Positions 36,401 through 48,396 of a stretch of 64,000 nucleotides of DNA are shown here, in pieces (position 1 is the stretch's first letter; every line of letters begins with the position of its first letter). The position numbers were made by a program, and so were the translations under genes. The notes below the pieces were generated by a model that was not told where the DNA came from, did not search any database, and was given only the letters and a program-made list of their open reading frames with translations. This DNA comes from Erythrocercus mccallii (taxonomy: Eukaryota > Chordata > Aves > Passeriformes > Dicruridae), in the NCBI GenBank assembly GCA_013397435.1, contig VZRG01000031.1, positions 1,368,609 to 1,432,608 of the forward strand, written 5' to 3'.

Positions 36401-39400
36401 TAATAATTCTGATGAATGCAACAATTAAAATATATTATATAAGGCCTATCTTCCTCAAAAAGGTCTGTATTAATGGTCAAGTGATCGTATTTTGTTTTCT
36501 TTTCTCAAATCCACTTTGAACAGTACTTCCTTAATATTCCCCAGTGTTTAGTTACTAGTTACTACTTAGTTACTTGTTAGAAATTCCATTCTACAGAGCA
36601 TTTAAAACCACACAATATTTAGCTTTTAATGGAATGTGAATACTGTTGTCTGGTAAAATACTGAACAGAAAACAAAGAGAAGGGTTTCACCATCTTAGAT
36701 TTATTTCTTGTGAACAACTCAGAGAAATAATGTGATTTGTAATGAAAATTGTACAAATTGCTAGTTGTCAGTCAACATACTCAAAAATTTTAATTTCATG
36801 TTCATCTTGAAAATTGCAATTATCTTAAAAGATTGAACCTCAGACTCAAGTAAAGGTGAAATGATTAATGAAAGAAATTGAAAGAGATAAGCTAAAGACA
36901 TTTGCTTTAGGTTTCTTTACATTGTTCTTCCTTTATTTCTCCTTTTAGGCCTGTTTCCTGATGGAGATTTGACCAGGATGACCAGCCATTCTGTCATTTC
37001 CTGCACAATAACCTTTCTTTAGTTAACAAAAAATTCAAACTAATGTGATAGAGGAGGTAAAATTTGAAGGAATATTAACTTTTTATAACTTCTGTTAATG
37101 TTGATGGATAGCTGGGGAAGCACATTAAAAAAAAAAAAGTGCCTCCTTCTTTTTGTAGATGGAAGAAGAAAAGTACTTCTGCTCTTCAAGAAGAGATGGG
37201 CAGAACTCAGCTACCATATGTTTTGTGAGCAGCATCAGACAGTCAAGGAAAAGGTAGAAACAAGTGAGTCCATGGGGGCATGCATGCTCATGCAATTCAT
37301 TTCACATTTACAACAGTACACAGATGCATTTATTGCAGCTACAGCTAGAAAAATTTTCTGAATTCAGAAGACATGAATTCATAGGAAAACAGACTTCTGT
37401 AGTTCAGCTCACAAAGTCTTCTGTATTCCATTCCGTGCACCTGAATGTTCTTTTATGTTGATAGGAATTGGATTTTCTTTTACCCCATCACTTGGGTTTC
37501 CAGGCTTCTCTGAGGACAAGACCAATTTTCAAACTTGCAAACCCCAAATCTGAGTTTCTGTCCTTTCTGAGACTTGTCTTTTTCTTGACTTTTATTGTGA
37601 TGCTTGAGTAGCATTTATAAGGAAATTGCAAAGCCCAATTAATAAGTGCTGTGTCTTACAAATCATTTGTCATTGTGGACATCTGAATGAGGAAAACAAA
37701 ATCTACTTCTATAACCACATTTTCAGAAAGTATTTTCCTCACACAACTCTTTTTTGGAGCTCAGATCTGTACAAATCACACAAAGTACAATAGAAACTTG
37801 TAACCTCTCTTAAGCTCTGCAGCTTGATGGGCTTATATTTAGTTATCTTACATAGTTTCTTGAAATAGCCATTGACAGGGCTAGGTGACTAATTAGGTTC
37901 ATTTTATATAAGTTGGAGGCAATCCGTGAAAAGCTGAAGTAATGGTTAAAGTATTTAAAGAATAGATCTTACAGTGAAAGGTTCAAGAAATTCAATCTGT
38001 TCCATTTATAACAGAGTAAAGGGCCATTTGTTCACAACTAGTCATCCCCTTAAAATGGGAAAAAAATAATAGCAAATTAATCTAAAAAAAGAAATTCAAA
38101 AGATATAAAGTTATCTAAAGGCTGATCTATATAGTTAGATTATTCAGGCCATAAAGCATGGTTTTAAAGCTCTGAGGTAGTCACTTCAACAGATTATGAC
38201 TGAGTCACCATATTCTGACCTGCACCCAAACCAAAAGAACTGCCTGACAGTCAGAACCCCTAAACTCCTATAGTAAAACACTACAGGTTTAGCATAATTT
38301 TATCAACAAGCCCAGGAGTATTATACGCCCTGAATTTAACAATGCCATTTTTCCAGGTTTTGTACAGGAATATTTTTACATTCATTTCAACTCCACTCCT
38401 TACAAAAGATATATGACTGTTCATCTAAAAGCTTTACCTTTACTCTGTCCAAAAGATAGTCACTAGTTTATTTTCCCCACTCATTTTCTCAGCTTCCAAC
38501 CTGGCAGTAGCAGAAGAATACTGCAATGGACTAGGATCTTCATGCTTTGCAGGTGAACTGCTGCTACTGAAATTTAATTTCCTGTCTTCCTGAACAAAAG
38601 GTATAACCATCTTACAAACACTGGCTGGCTGAGACATAAAACCCCAAAGGTGTGTCCACCTTATAATGCATTCAATGGCTTGTTGTTTTTTTTTTCAAGC
38701 AATGACAACCCCAGGTCAGAAAATGAAAAAAAAAATGCAGCCATCTGCTATTGCTTCTGGAAATTCACCTTCAGGAGGCAGAATAAAAACTGGAATTAAT
38801 GTGTTTGTTGCCTACATACCTGGTGTCCTCTGAAAAGGTCTTGAGTTGATTAGTTACCCCTTCCAGACAAAATGTTTCCCTCTCATCTTAACCCCTGAGA
38901 TATTCCTTTATTTAGGAATTAATGCTGCCTGGCGAAGCATGGGTGCAGCACAGAAAGAAAACAAAAAAGAACAGAAGCGCCTACTTATCTTCCTGAAGCT
39001 AAATTAATCTAAGTAGTATACTTTAAGGGCAAGGAGTAGGTCAGTTAATGTTGCTGGTGGCTTCTCCCAGTCAAAATGAGCTTGTTAGTGGAGTAAGATA
39101 CTAGTTATCGGAAGTAGTTCCTAAATGTTTAGACAGCATATGTTTATGTTGCCGTGATCAGGTATCCTTTTTATGACCGCTCCTGATTGTACCTGCCAGA
39201 GACATGTATCTGCCAGAACATTTTTGCTTCAGGTATAAACATTTTGGCCTGCAATCCCTTAAGCTTTTAGCATATATCAGCATTCCCTGAGATGATGCAG
39301 AACAGTATTGCAGTTTTGCTCCTGCCACGAGCAGGATTAGGAACAGGACACAATTTTTCCCTAAAGGTTATTAATCATCGTACAGTATGGTTTATTTTTT

Positions 39401-40890
39401 ACCTCTCTGAATCTGCCATCACCAGATAAGCAAAAGTAGCAGCTCCCATTTGCACTGAAATTCTGCTCTTCTGTAGTTGTACAGTAGCAAAAGCAACAGA
39501 AAAGCTGGGCAAGGCCCACTGTGTGCATGTGTGACTGACTTCACCGACTGTCATCTCTCTTCAAACATAATGTTCCCTGTTTCCTCACTAAGGGAAACCT
39601 GTGTCCTGAAGCCAACATAACCTGTAAATCAGCTTTCTTTCAGATTTAAAATCCAGGATGCAAACCAGCTCTCATTTTCAGTGTCTCTGTTATGCAGAAA
39701 TATTACACTAAACCAGAGAACTGCATGGTTTTGTTGAGCCATTGTGATTGCGTTATCACTAGCAACAGAGTGTTGGGACATCCTAATGTAGAACTACAAG
39801 ATTTTCTTGAGAAAAACAAGCAGACTTCTTGCTGTCCTCTACTTGTGAAGCAATCTATTTCCCTGGTAAAAACTAACCCATTTTATAATGCCTAACACTC
39901 TCTGACCCCAGGTCTCTTGCAGATTAAAGGTCTTATATCTGTAAAATGTGCTAACCACCACCTGTCCTGATAAGAATCCCCATCCAGATGCTTGCCATAT
40001 GTCAGGCTCTCTGTACAATAAAAAGTACCCTGACTTGTTCTGCCTTCATTCTGTTTTGTGAGCAAAAGACCACAAAGAAATGCGTTTTATAGGTATGGAA
40101 GTCCAGCTGCGAGGAGGTGGCTCTCAGACTCCCACAATGTTGTTCACGTGGAAATGCAGCTCCCCTGTACTACCGGGATAAGAAGGAATGTCCAAGAGAT
40201 TTGGACAAATATTCCTGTATACTGTAGTGCTGTGGAATGCGATGAGACAGCACAAAGGGAGAATGGCACTCCCAGACACCCAGAAATGGTACAGGTGCTC
40301 ATTAACACACAGGAGCCATCGCTACAATTTTTAGCCTTGCAATTAGAAATGAGTCCCTATGGAAATATTTCAAAATAGAACTGAATCTGGTTTTAGAACT
40401 ATAAATAACATATATCTTGGCAGGCCCCTGAAGAAAGATTTCTCCATTTGTTTTCCCTCTTTTTAACCTAAAGTTACAAGTATAGATACATTTTTTTACG
40501 GTTTTATGGTCCCTGAAGATCTCAGGAGACCTAATTTAAACCCTGCACAGCATTATAGATCCTTCTATAGTCCATGACTTGGGACAATCTGACCCCAAGA
40601 GCTTCCAATGCATGTTTTTTTTCACTCCCTAAGAAATTTTACTAAAGCTTCTCTGGTTGAACAAGTATTGTCATGCTGGAAGGTTTGATATGTTTGATAC
40701 ATTTTCACAAATAGTAATTGTGCATGATGCACTGTGGATCCTGGTAGTAAACTGTGTGTTGTGTCATTTCCTTCAATCCATAGCCTTTTGGGGTCAGATT
40801 TTTCTCCTGTTATATGTATCTCAAAAGCTGTAACAAGAAAGTCTGCATCTCATTTGAAATAATCCTACCTTACCATCTGATGAGCAGATC
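33471..40890. other. Gene-free desert interval
   Basis: No gene is supported. Frames such as 35773-36138 (minus) and 40058-40378 (plus, GTG start) match nothing I know. An AATAAA word with a T/G-rich downstream stretch lies at 40017-40060, but no LTR or transcript structure can be built around it. Purine-rich low-complexity DNA is present at 35448-35575. Confidence 0.45.
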
Positions 40891-40956
40891 AGAGAATTAT
40901 CAAATAGTCTCACTTTGGAGGGATCTTAAAGATTACTGAGTTTCAAACACCCTGCC
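40891..40956 (-). mobile_element. Very worn CR1 3' remnant
   Basis: The words 'AGAGAATTATCAAATAG', 'TTTGGAGGGATCTTAAAGAT' and 'TTTCAAACACCCTGCCAGAT' preserve the order of the CR1 3' end. In better copies this reads 'agaatcat', 'ttggaagggacctttaaaga' and 'ccaaccccctgcc'. It is minus-strand in CR1 terms, with no coding sequence left. Confidence 0.45.
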
Positions 40957-42086
40957 AGATGAAGATAAATTTCTGACTAAAGGAAATTTCTTTGTGTTCA
41001 CATTTTGAACACTAATACTGATAACATCCTTCAGATCATCCTATTGACTGTTTGTAAAAGTTGGTATATATATTAAAACTGGCCTTCTATAATCTGTCCA
41101 TTAGATTCTGAAAGTCACTTTGTATAAAAGAGAATAGGTTCATTTCTTTAAATTCTACACCTATTTAAAGAAAACTGACATCTGAGTTTCTGGATGATTA
41201 TAAGAATGATTTTCATTGCATTAATAAAGTAATTTTTAAAGCATAGGCTTGATAAAGTATTTTCCATTTAAAATACATTTTGGTCCAATAGTAGATATAG
41301 AACAGGGAAGAATTCTATGTTTCTAGTTTTCTCTGAAATATAACTAGGCTGCAAGGTATTGGTATAAAGTTTAGAAAATGCTTAATAGTGTCATGGATTT
41401 ACTGCTCTGCTTACAGTTTGGCTTCAGTCATGTACCCTTCCTCAAGGTCTGCTTCCATGAGCATTAGTACAAAGAGCAGAGATGCTCTATTCAGCTCCAG
41501 CAGGGCTTCTACAGATATAAAGCAACCATTAGACATCCTAATGCACCTCATTTAAATCACACAACCAAAAAACACAGTTCAGCACAAGTGTGTAAACTGA
41601 TGTCCTTTATTAAAATACAGACATGGGAGGACTCTGGAATGGGTAAAAACTAAATTATTCTTCTTGCCAGATGAGTGATCCTTTTAAGTCTAGGTTTAAG
41701 TTTACCGGTGCAGCAATGGGAGCAAGCCAGGCCTGTACAGTACCTCATCTAAAGACAGATAAATCTTCAGAGCTCTGCAGGGAGCCCAGGTGCCATGGTA
41801 TATTTTATCACCACTCTATAAACCATGCTCTGCCTCCATGCCTTTATAATGAGCACAAGGACATGAAGACGGAGAGCCTTGCTGCATATGCATCATGTAA
41901 ATCTATCAGTTCCATTGTTAAATTTGAGCAATTCTACTAAGGTCAGTCTGTGTAGCAGCATGTCTTTCTTTCTGTTTTTTTAAAGAGATTTAAAATTAGC
42001 TTTTTGTAGTATTTCGTGAAATACACTATACTCAAAAAAGTTTTTATTGTCTACTATGTAACTTGCATTCAACACAAAAGGTGTTC
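40957..42086. other. Gene-free interval
   Basis: No gene or repeat was recognised. An 89-codon frame at 41671-41940 has no known similarity and sits in slightly GC-richer DNA. Confidence 0.45.
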
Positions 42087-42228
42087 TTCCTTTTTATTTC
42101 TCTTTCTCTGTTTTCTCTTTTTCACTTTCTTTTTCCCTGTGTCTTTCCTTCCTTCCTTCCTTCCTTCCTTCCTTCCTTCCTTCCTTCCTTCCTTCCTTCC
42201 TTCCTTCCTTCCTTCTTTCCTTCCTTCT
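42087..42228. repeat. Polypyrimidine tract with (TTCC)n microsatellite
   Basis: A pyrimidine-rich run begins near 42087 and becomes a clean TTCC array at about 42144-42228 (about 20 units, one TTCTTTCC interruption near the right end). Frames giving repeated FLPS peptides across it are spurious. Confidence 0.95.
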
Positions 42229-42439
42229 TAATAGAAAATGTTTCATACTCTCTGTAAATATAAAATGTCTAAATACATCTGAACCTAAATATTTCCTCAG
42301 TCCTTTCTCTCCTTGACACCACCAACCACAAATGTAATTCCAGACTGATCAGACAGAGAAATAGAGAAACAGCTTTAAAAGCTGAGGCATTAACAAAAAG
42401 ATACCAGGGAGGATGAGTTAACAAGTCAGTCTAATCTGA

Positions 42440-42720
42440 GAGGGAAACGTTGCAGTGATGAAGATACTGTGCCTTTCTGAAAAGATGTGTCACACGGCCT
42501 CTCGCGTTGCCGCGCTCCGCGCCCAGTGCTCTGACAACACCTTCATCTGCCACCGACAGCCCTAATGTCAAAAATTTTTTTAGACTGCATGTGGAAAGCA
42601 GTTCATAATTGGAGTCTCTATAAAGCTGAAGCTAAAAAAAAAAATCTAACGGCGAAATGTGAAAACCTGCAAGCAACATTTTTGTCAGGATTTTTGCTAT
42701 CACTTTTTTTTAAAAAGATT
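42440..42720. promoter_or_regulatory. CpG-dense patch with a conserved-looking flank
   Basis: Seven CpGs fall within 27 bp (42495, 42503, 42505, 42511, 42513, 42518, 42520) and three more lie at 42554, 42650 and 42653, in a desert where CpG is rare. Downstream are a TAATG word, an E-box CATGTG, a TAATT core and a TATA-like CTATAAAG (42618-42625). The patch is far too small to count as a CpG island. It could be the core of a conserved enhancer or a tiny CpG-rich promoter. No start codon frame or splice site pattern downstream supports a gene. The (TTCC)n and (GATA)n arrays flank it. Confidence 0.38.
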
Positions 42721-42831
42721 AATATTAGTGCTATGATTTGTGTGATGAAATTTACCACAGCTTCCAATTATGGCAGGCCAAAAAGCACCATTTTATTTTA
42801 TAGGAGATACAGCAGTTATTGATATATGCTG

Positions 42832-42867
42832 AGATAGACAGATAGATTAGATGATAGATAGATAGAT

Positions 42868-42914
<47 letters not shown>

Positions 42915-42952
42915 GATGATAGATAGATAGATAGATAGATAGATGATAGATA
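42832..42952. repeat. (GATA)n microsatellite, compound
   Basis: A GATA array of about 120 bp has GATGATA and GATTAGAT interruptions in both halves. It is the largest GATA array in the window and is likely polymorphic. Minus-strand frames encoding YLSIYLSI through it are spurious. Confidence 0.95.
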
Positions 42953-45900
42953 ATCTCTCTTCCCCAGCTAGTAGGATTGATTTTCGTTCCATACTTGGCA
43001 AAAAAAAAGCATTCCCTTTAAAATGCCATGAAAATCTTCTCATAGCTAGAGGTTGTCTGGGGTTTGCAGTGGCTTTACTGGGAGCACCATGGTCACACTC
43101 CAGGCTGGGTGTGGAGGTGGGGGCACAGAGCCGGTTTTGTGCCCATGACTCCCACAGTCCAGGCTGGTGCCTCTGCAGTTTTTCCATGAGCACTGTCAAG
43201 TTCGGGTCATTGTTCAAAGAGCTGTGACACCTCTGCATCCAGAATTTAAACATCTGCCCTAGACTCCTAAATCTAAATTCAACATAGGAATGTTTCAAAA
43301 CGTACCCATATTTTTTAAGGTGTGTGAATGTTTCTGAGTTTCATTTAATGAGCTAGATGAACACAAGAGGCCTCAGTAGAAACATTCTCCTCAGAGTATC
43401 AAGAAATCTTACACTGAAGCTACATTGTATTTTATTATCAGACACAGGATTTTAATTTATTTTACTGTTGCTAAAGTGCCCAGGGTCCCATTCTCAAGGG
43501 ATTTGCTTATTTATTCTAGTCAAGGATAATTGAATACTTTCATGATATCTTTGCCCTCTGCCTCTTCAGTTAAATCAAGGTGTTTGCTTTCTTTTTCTTG
43601 CTTGTGTATCAGTTGAATACTTTTAAACCTCCATCATCTTAGGTATTTTTGTCCAAGTCTTCCTGAAGTCTTCCTGCTGTCTCTGTTAGGAAATAATGGC
43701 TACAAGGCCATACGGGGTAGCAATTTTGAGAGACTGGCAAGTGCTGGACACTCATGTAAGAGCAAAACTGGTGGCAGGAAAATCTGAGAACAGGAAAGTA
43801 GTAGTTCCTCATCCCAGAGTTAAGTAGTGAACCAGCTCTTTGAGTCCTGGTGGGCAGGGAGCCCACTTGTCCTAGTCCAAGCAATCCATCTCTTTAGCTG
43901 GAATGAAACCTGGGAAGAAAGGATGGAAGAATCACAGGGTTTGGGAGCTAGAAAAGAACAGTGTTTGGAAGCCATCTGAGAGCTGAGTGGTACCAAGGCA
44001 CATGACTGGAGCCCCTTTGCTTTATCTGAAGTGGCACGATGAGACACAGCCTTGAAAATAAGGAACAGCTTTGAGTAGGTGACAGCCTGAGTTAAGATCC
44101 GTTTGCTGATTATAATGATCCTGTGAAGTACACCTAAAAGAGCCTTGAGTGTACTTCTTAGTTATATTGGCTCTCTGCAGTGATTATCTATTTGTCATCT
44201 GTGTCTATTTTGGAAAATTATATTTTAGTTACTGCAAGTTAGTCAGCAGCTTGCACAATAAACAGCTAGTCACAATGAGAGTGTCAGGCTCCTACTGGGT
44301 CCAGCTACAGAGATGTTTCCACCAACAGGATTTATAAATGAAGAACACAAAACGCCAGCCTCTTAAACACAGAGCTGTGGTAGGGCTGTTTGGCGCAGCA
44401 GCAGTGGGAGGAATTGCTTGGAAAAGGCTCGTCAGAGAGTCAGACTGAACTGGGCTTTTCTCATAACAGTTTGAATTCACTAAATCTGGGGGAAGCAGGA
44501 TCACCGGTTCAGGAACATGGAGGATTAGCTTTACATTGCACAGCTCAAGGGAAAGATGACAGCAAAATGTCAGGGAGATGGCAATTTGACCCAGCACTGT
44601 TTCTAGGGAAGGCAAGGCCTGTATTTCTGCTCCATGTGTTCCCAGTACTTAACACCAACACAGTTTTAATCCATGAAACTCTTTTCTGAATAGCTGTGGT
44701 AAAAATGAACCATGATGATCTAGTCTGGAAAAATGTATCGATAAAATACCTGTAATTTTATAGTTATCTGCATATTTGGGCCTGCTCTGGACATGATTTT
44801 TCTGCACCATAAGCCAGTGCCACCAGTTTAAGGAGGGTGCAGTTTTCCAAGGACTATGGCCGAGAGGGGAAAGAAGGTTGTTCATGTGTGTGGTTGCATC
44901 TTTTGGCCTGAGCAGAAGAGTACTCCTAAAAACAAGTGACACAAAGTCATTTTCAAGAAGTCATTTTGTTATTTAACATCCCTCAAAAATGCAAGGTCTT
45001 TCTTATAGATTTTGTCTGTGCCACATCCTGTTAATAGCACAATCTCATTACCACAATGGTAACAGTCACTTGATGCTCATTTAACAGAAATCTTTCAAAA
45101 CAACAGTATTTCGTTTTCACAGTTGGCTCCATATGATGCAGGTTAGCAGCTTCTTAACTCTGCTTTCATAGCATAATTACATAATTTAGAATTAGGCAGT
45201 CATGTTGACCTTTAAATAGAAACAAACATTCAATTTAGATAGTTGTTTTGTCATTAGCAAACAGTGAGCAGCTGAGAACATTTTTGCCATTGGCTGACAA
45301 TGTCTTCATGAACATATTCAAGTCCAGGCGAAGTGCAACATCTGTATTAATTATGCCTGTCCTTTGATTTGAGTCTGGATTCTCATCAGTCATCATAACA
45401 GTTAAGGTCCAGTCTCACCCTCTTGAAAGAAGTAGCTTTCGTCCTTTTATCAGAGGCAGATTCAGCATGTTTACAAAAATAATAATTCTGAGATATAGAA
45501 GATGAAGGGATAAATTCTGCCCTGGAATACTTCTCATCAGTTCCTACAGGTACAGTCTGTACATATGGAGTATGGTAAATCTGAGCCTCAAACATTCTTT
45601 CTTTTAATATTTTATCTCAAAACTTTTCCACAGGCAGAAATCATTTGACCACTAAGAAAGTTGCCCCACATCTGGGATAGGATTCAGCAGCTGTTTGCAT
45701 TTTTCTGCTTAGTTACCTGGCTGCACCCTCTTGGAAATGAAAAAGTTGTGCTGGGGTAACAAAAAGTGAAATGTTGCCTGTAGCTTTCAACTGCTCCAAT
45801 CTTCAGCACACATATCCCACACACATTGGTTTGAGAAAAACAGAAAGAAGCAAGATAAGCCAAAGCCCCAGTGACTACAAAATATACCTTACTAAGTCCC

Positions 45901-46124
45901 TAACTGATACTGCTTCTTATCAGATGAAATGCCTTAGTATTAATTTCTTTTAATTAAATTCATGTTTGATTCTCCTGTGATCTTTGGTGCATATTTACAG
46001 TCACTCTTCACTGCAGTGTGATGTACCATAAGTTACATAACTGTTCAGATTATTTAGATGAAAATTGAAATATGTTACAAAAACATGGATAAGGTTTATA
46101 TTTCTATTTACAAAGACACACCAA
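42953..46124. other. Gene-free interval
   Basis: No gene is supported. The stretch 43040-43230 is GC-richer and open on both strands, but the translations are unfamiliar. A faint CR1-like start ('AGAATCACAGGGTTTGGGAG', 43929) peters out. The stretch 45060-45390 has several homeodomain-like words but too little else to call. Confidence 0.45.
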
Positions 46125-46402
46125 CACAGAACCACAGAATCTTTAGACTTGGAAGGGACCTCTGGATATTATCTAGCCCAACCCCTCTGCCAAGGCAGGG
46201 TCACCTAGAGCAGGTTACACAGGAACACATCCAAGGTGGATTCTGAATGTCTCCAGACAGGGAGACTCCACAACCTCCCTGGGCACCTGTTCCAGTGCTC
46301 AGCCACCCTCAATGTATACAAGTTCTTCCTCATGTTAATGTGAAATTTTTTGAGTTTCAGTTTATGGCCATTGTTCCTCTTCTTGTCTCTGGGCATCGCT
46401 GA
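46125..46402 (-). mobile_element. CR1 LINE 3' fragment with the end of ORF2
   Basis: The minus-strand translation includes 'NLYTLRVAEHWNRCPGRLW' and 'SESTLDVFLCNLL', the CR1 ORF2 C-terminus. The DNA ends on its 3' side with the usual 'TTCTGTGGTTCTGTG'-type tail. The 5' side is truncated after about 280 bp. Bases 46128-46200 hold the typical 3' UTR words 'TTGGAAGGGACCTCTGG' and 'CCCAACCCCTCTGCC'. It is inactive. Divergence looks similar to or slightly higher than that of the copy at 10551. Confidence 0.93.
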
Positions 46403-48363
46403 AAATATTTGTGCACACACAAACATATCAGCAGCATAAACAATACAAGAATAGACACTGAGTAGATTTACTGACTGCTAATTTTACTCTCTCAGGACAC
46501 TTTCTTCCTTTTATAGTGTTTAATGTGCTCTTTTATGGATGAGGTCAAATTGTATAATAGTCTGCTGATAAATTGTAAGGTGCCTGTGGGGCAGACAATC
46601 TTTACTAGTAATTATCAACTTTTGACACACAGAAAACATTAATAAAAGACCATGAGGCTAAGGAACAACATGAAAATGCTGAAAGAGCCAGAGCAAAGAC
46701 TAAGACACATACAAAATGTTGAGTACTTTTTTAAATTTAAATTTTTTATGCAGTAAATCTTTATGAAACTTTGCCTGATTCTTTTTGTCTTCCAGTCAAA
46801 ATATAAATCTTTACACTGATTAAAAGAAAAATATGATAAGAAGATACAGGAAAATTGCTTGAAGTTGTGGCTGATACCTGCCTCTAATAAATGAAAATAT
46901 TATATTTCTATTAATAATTTTTATACTGAGAAGGAACAATGAATAATAATAAAAAATATGCTGTCTAAAATTAAAACATATGTAACAACGTAATAGCAAT
47001 AAGTTTAGTTCCTTAAGCAGGTGAATAGTAAAATTACCATTTCATACACCCTTGCCTTAGCAAGGTACAGTCTGTCCCTCAGATAGACTCTCAGTCCTGA
47101 CAAAGTCTCAGAGAACTATCACTTCTAGACCAGCCTTTCTCAATATACCATCTCCTGCTACAAGTAGAAAAGTCTTGTTCTGTGTTATTACACATAACAG
47201 AAAAGAAATAAATATGTGTTCCTGAATATGATAAACCAAAGAATCACAATTTTAAAAACCTTGACAATGAGTCACTTACATATAAAAGTTAATCACAGTT
47301 AAGAGCTATTATCCTGTGGCCATACTCATCCCCATCATTTGTGGCTGGTTTTGAAAGGGGCTCTATGATAGGTCTGGCTAAAGCCTTATCATCATGGTTT
47401 GTGGTCAGATGGGCCAGCTGAAGCACCAAGCAGAATGCATTTACATACTCAAAAGCAATTTCTGGTGAGATTTTCTCAAAAACAACAGTTAAACCAGCTA
47501 TTAAAGAAGCAAAGAATTTCTAAGGTTAAAACCAATATTTGTGAAAATAACACCATCCTTGTTTGGGGATAGGAACAATCTGGATGAAATATGAAAGACA
47601 TGCAAATATGATCCAACTCCATTACTCCTTAGCACACTATCAGTTCCTGTGTCAAAGGAATGTATTAAAAATAAAAAAATGGAAATGTTCAGCCAACTTA
47701 TAGTCTTTTAGATTGTACTTTCTTTTGACCAAAGTACTGGAAAATGCCAATTCACAAAACTCTGAACTTCCTAGTAATTTGTCAAGTTTAGTGGAAATTT
47801 CACCAAAAAAAAAAGGCTTTTCAGGATCAAATACAAAACTGTAAAACCTGTCCTACAAAAATGTAGAAATTAAATATTTCACCTTGTGTACTGGAGACAT
47901 GACTTTGAATTCCAAATCAAGCAACACATAAACTCTTCTGTTGAGGATCTTCTGCATCTTGAGTACGTGCCCTATGTAGTGATTCTTTTCTCTTACAGAT
48001 GCAGATAAAAGGTGAAATTATTATTCTTGAAAAACTCCTCAAACATTTTGAGATTTTGTTCTAATGAAGTAGAAAAACAAATTAAATTTTGCCAACTTGA
48101 GATTCCAGTTTTCTATCTGTAGCATATACGTGCCCCAGAAGAGATTTGTATTAAGGCTAAATTAGTCCTTTTGAGGAGCCTGTCCACATAAAGAAGAATA
48201 GTTTGCTTTCTCTCTGTGGAAGGAATTGGATCTGCATCTTAGAACGTGAAATTCAGCTTTCTCCAGGAATTTTTCATCTGTGGTAACTCTTAACTAATTG
48301 GATGTTTTAATTTAATTTAAGCTCTTAAATTTGCCTGAATCATATTTAGGTGAATACATACTG
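46403..48363. other. Gene-free interval
   Basis: No gene or repeat family was recognised in this AT-rich stretch. An octamer-like ATGCAAAT word lies near 47600. Confidence 0.5.
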
Positions 48364-48396
48364 CAAAATAAATAAATAAATACATAAATAAATGAA
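48364..48396. repeat. (AAAT)n microsatellite
   Basis: About eight AAAT units with one ACAT and one ATGA interruption. Ordinary short tandem repeat. Confidence 0.85.

Noticed and set aside
38939..39010. Short frame starting MGAAQKEN, reminiscent of a retroviral Gag start
   Set aside because: It stops after about 22 codons, with no primer-binding site, LTR pair or protease/polymerase sequence around it. Probably chance.
39900..40065. AATAAA plus T/G-rich stretch resembling an LTR R-U5 region
   Set aside because: No matching second LTR, no TG...CA ends and no internal retroviral genes. The signal is too generic to call.
40058..40378. 106-codon plus-strand frame
   Set aside because: It starts with GTG, has no recognisable domain and shows no exon boundaries.
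42016..42257. FLPS-repeat peptide frames
   Set aside because: Direct translation of the (TTCC)n microsatellite.
42832..42952. Possible CRISPR-like repeat array
   Set aside because: It is a tetranucleotide microsatellite without spacers, in a eukaryotic sequence.
42816..43298. 160-codon minus-strand frame
   Set aside because: Its C-terminal part is the translated GATA microsatellite (YLSI repeats), and the remainder is unfamiliar and also open on the opposite strand.
43929..43990. CR1-like 'AGAATCACAGGGTTTGGGAG'
   Set aside because: Only the first 20 bases resemble a CR1 end, and the following sequence does not continue in the CR1 order.
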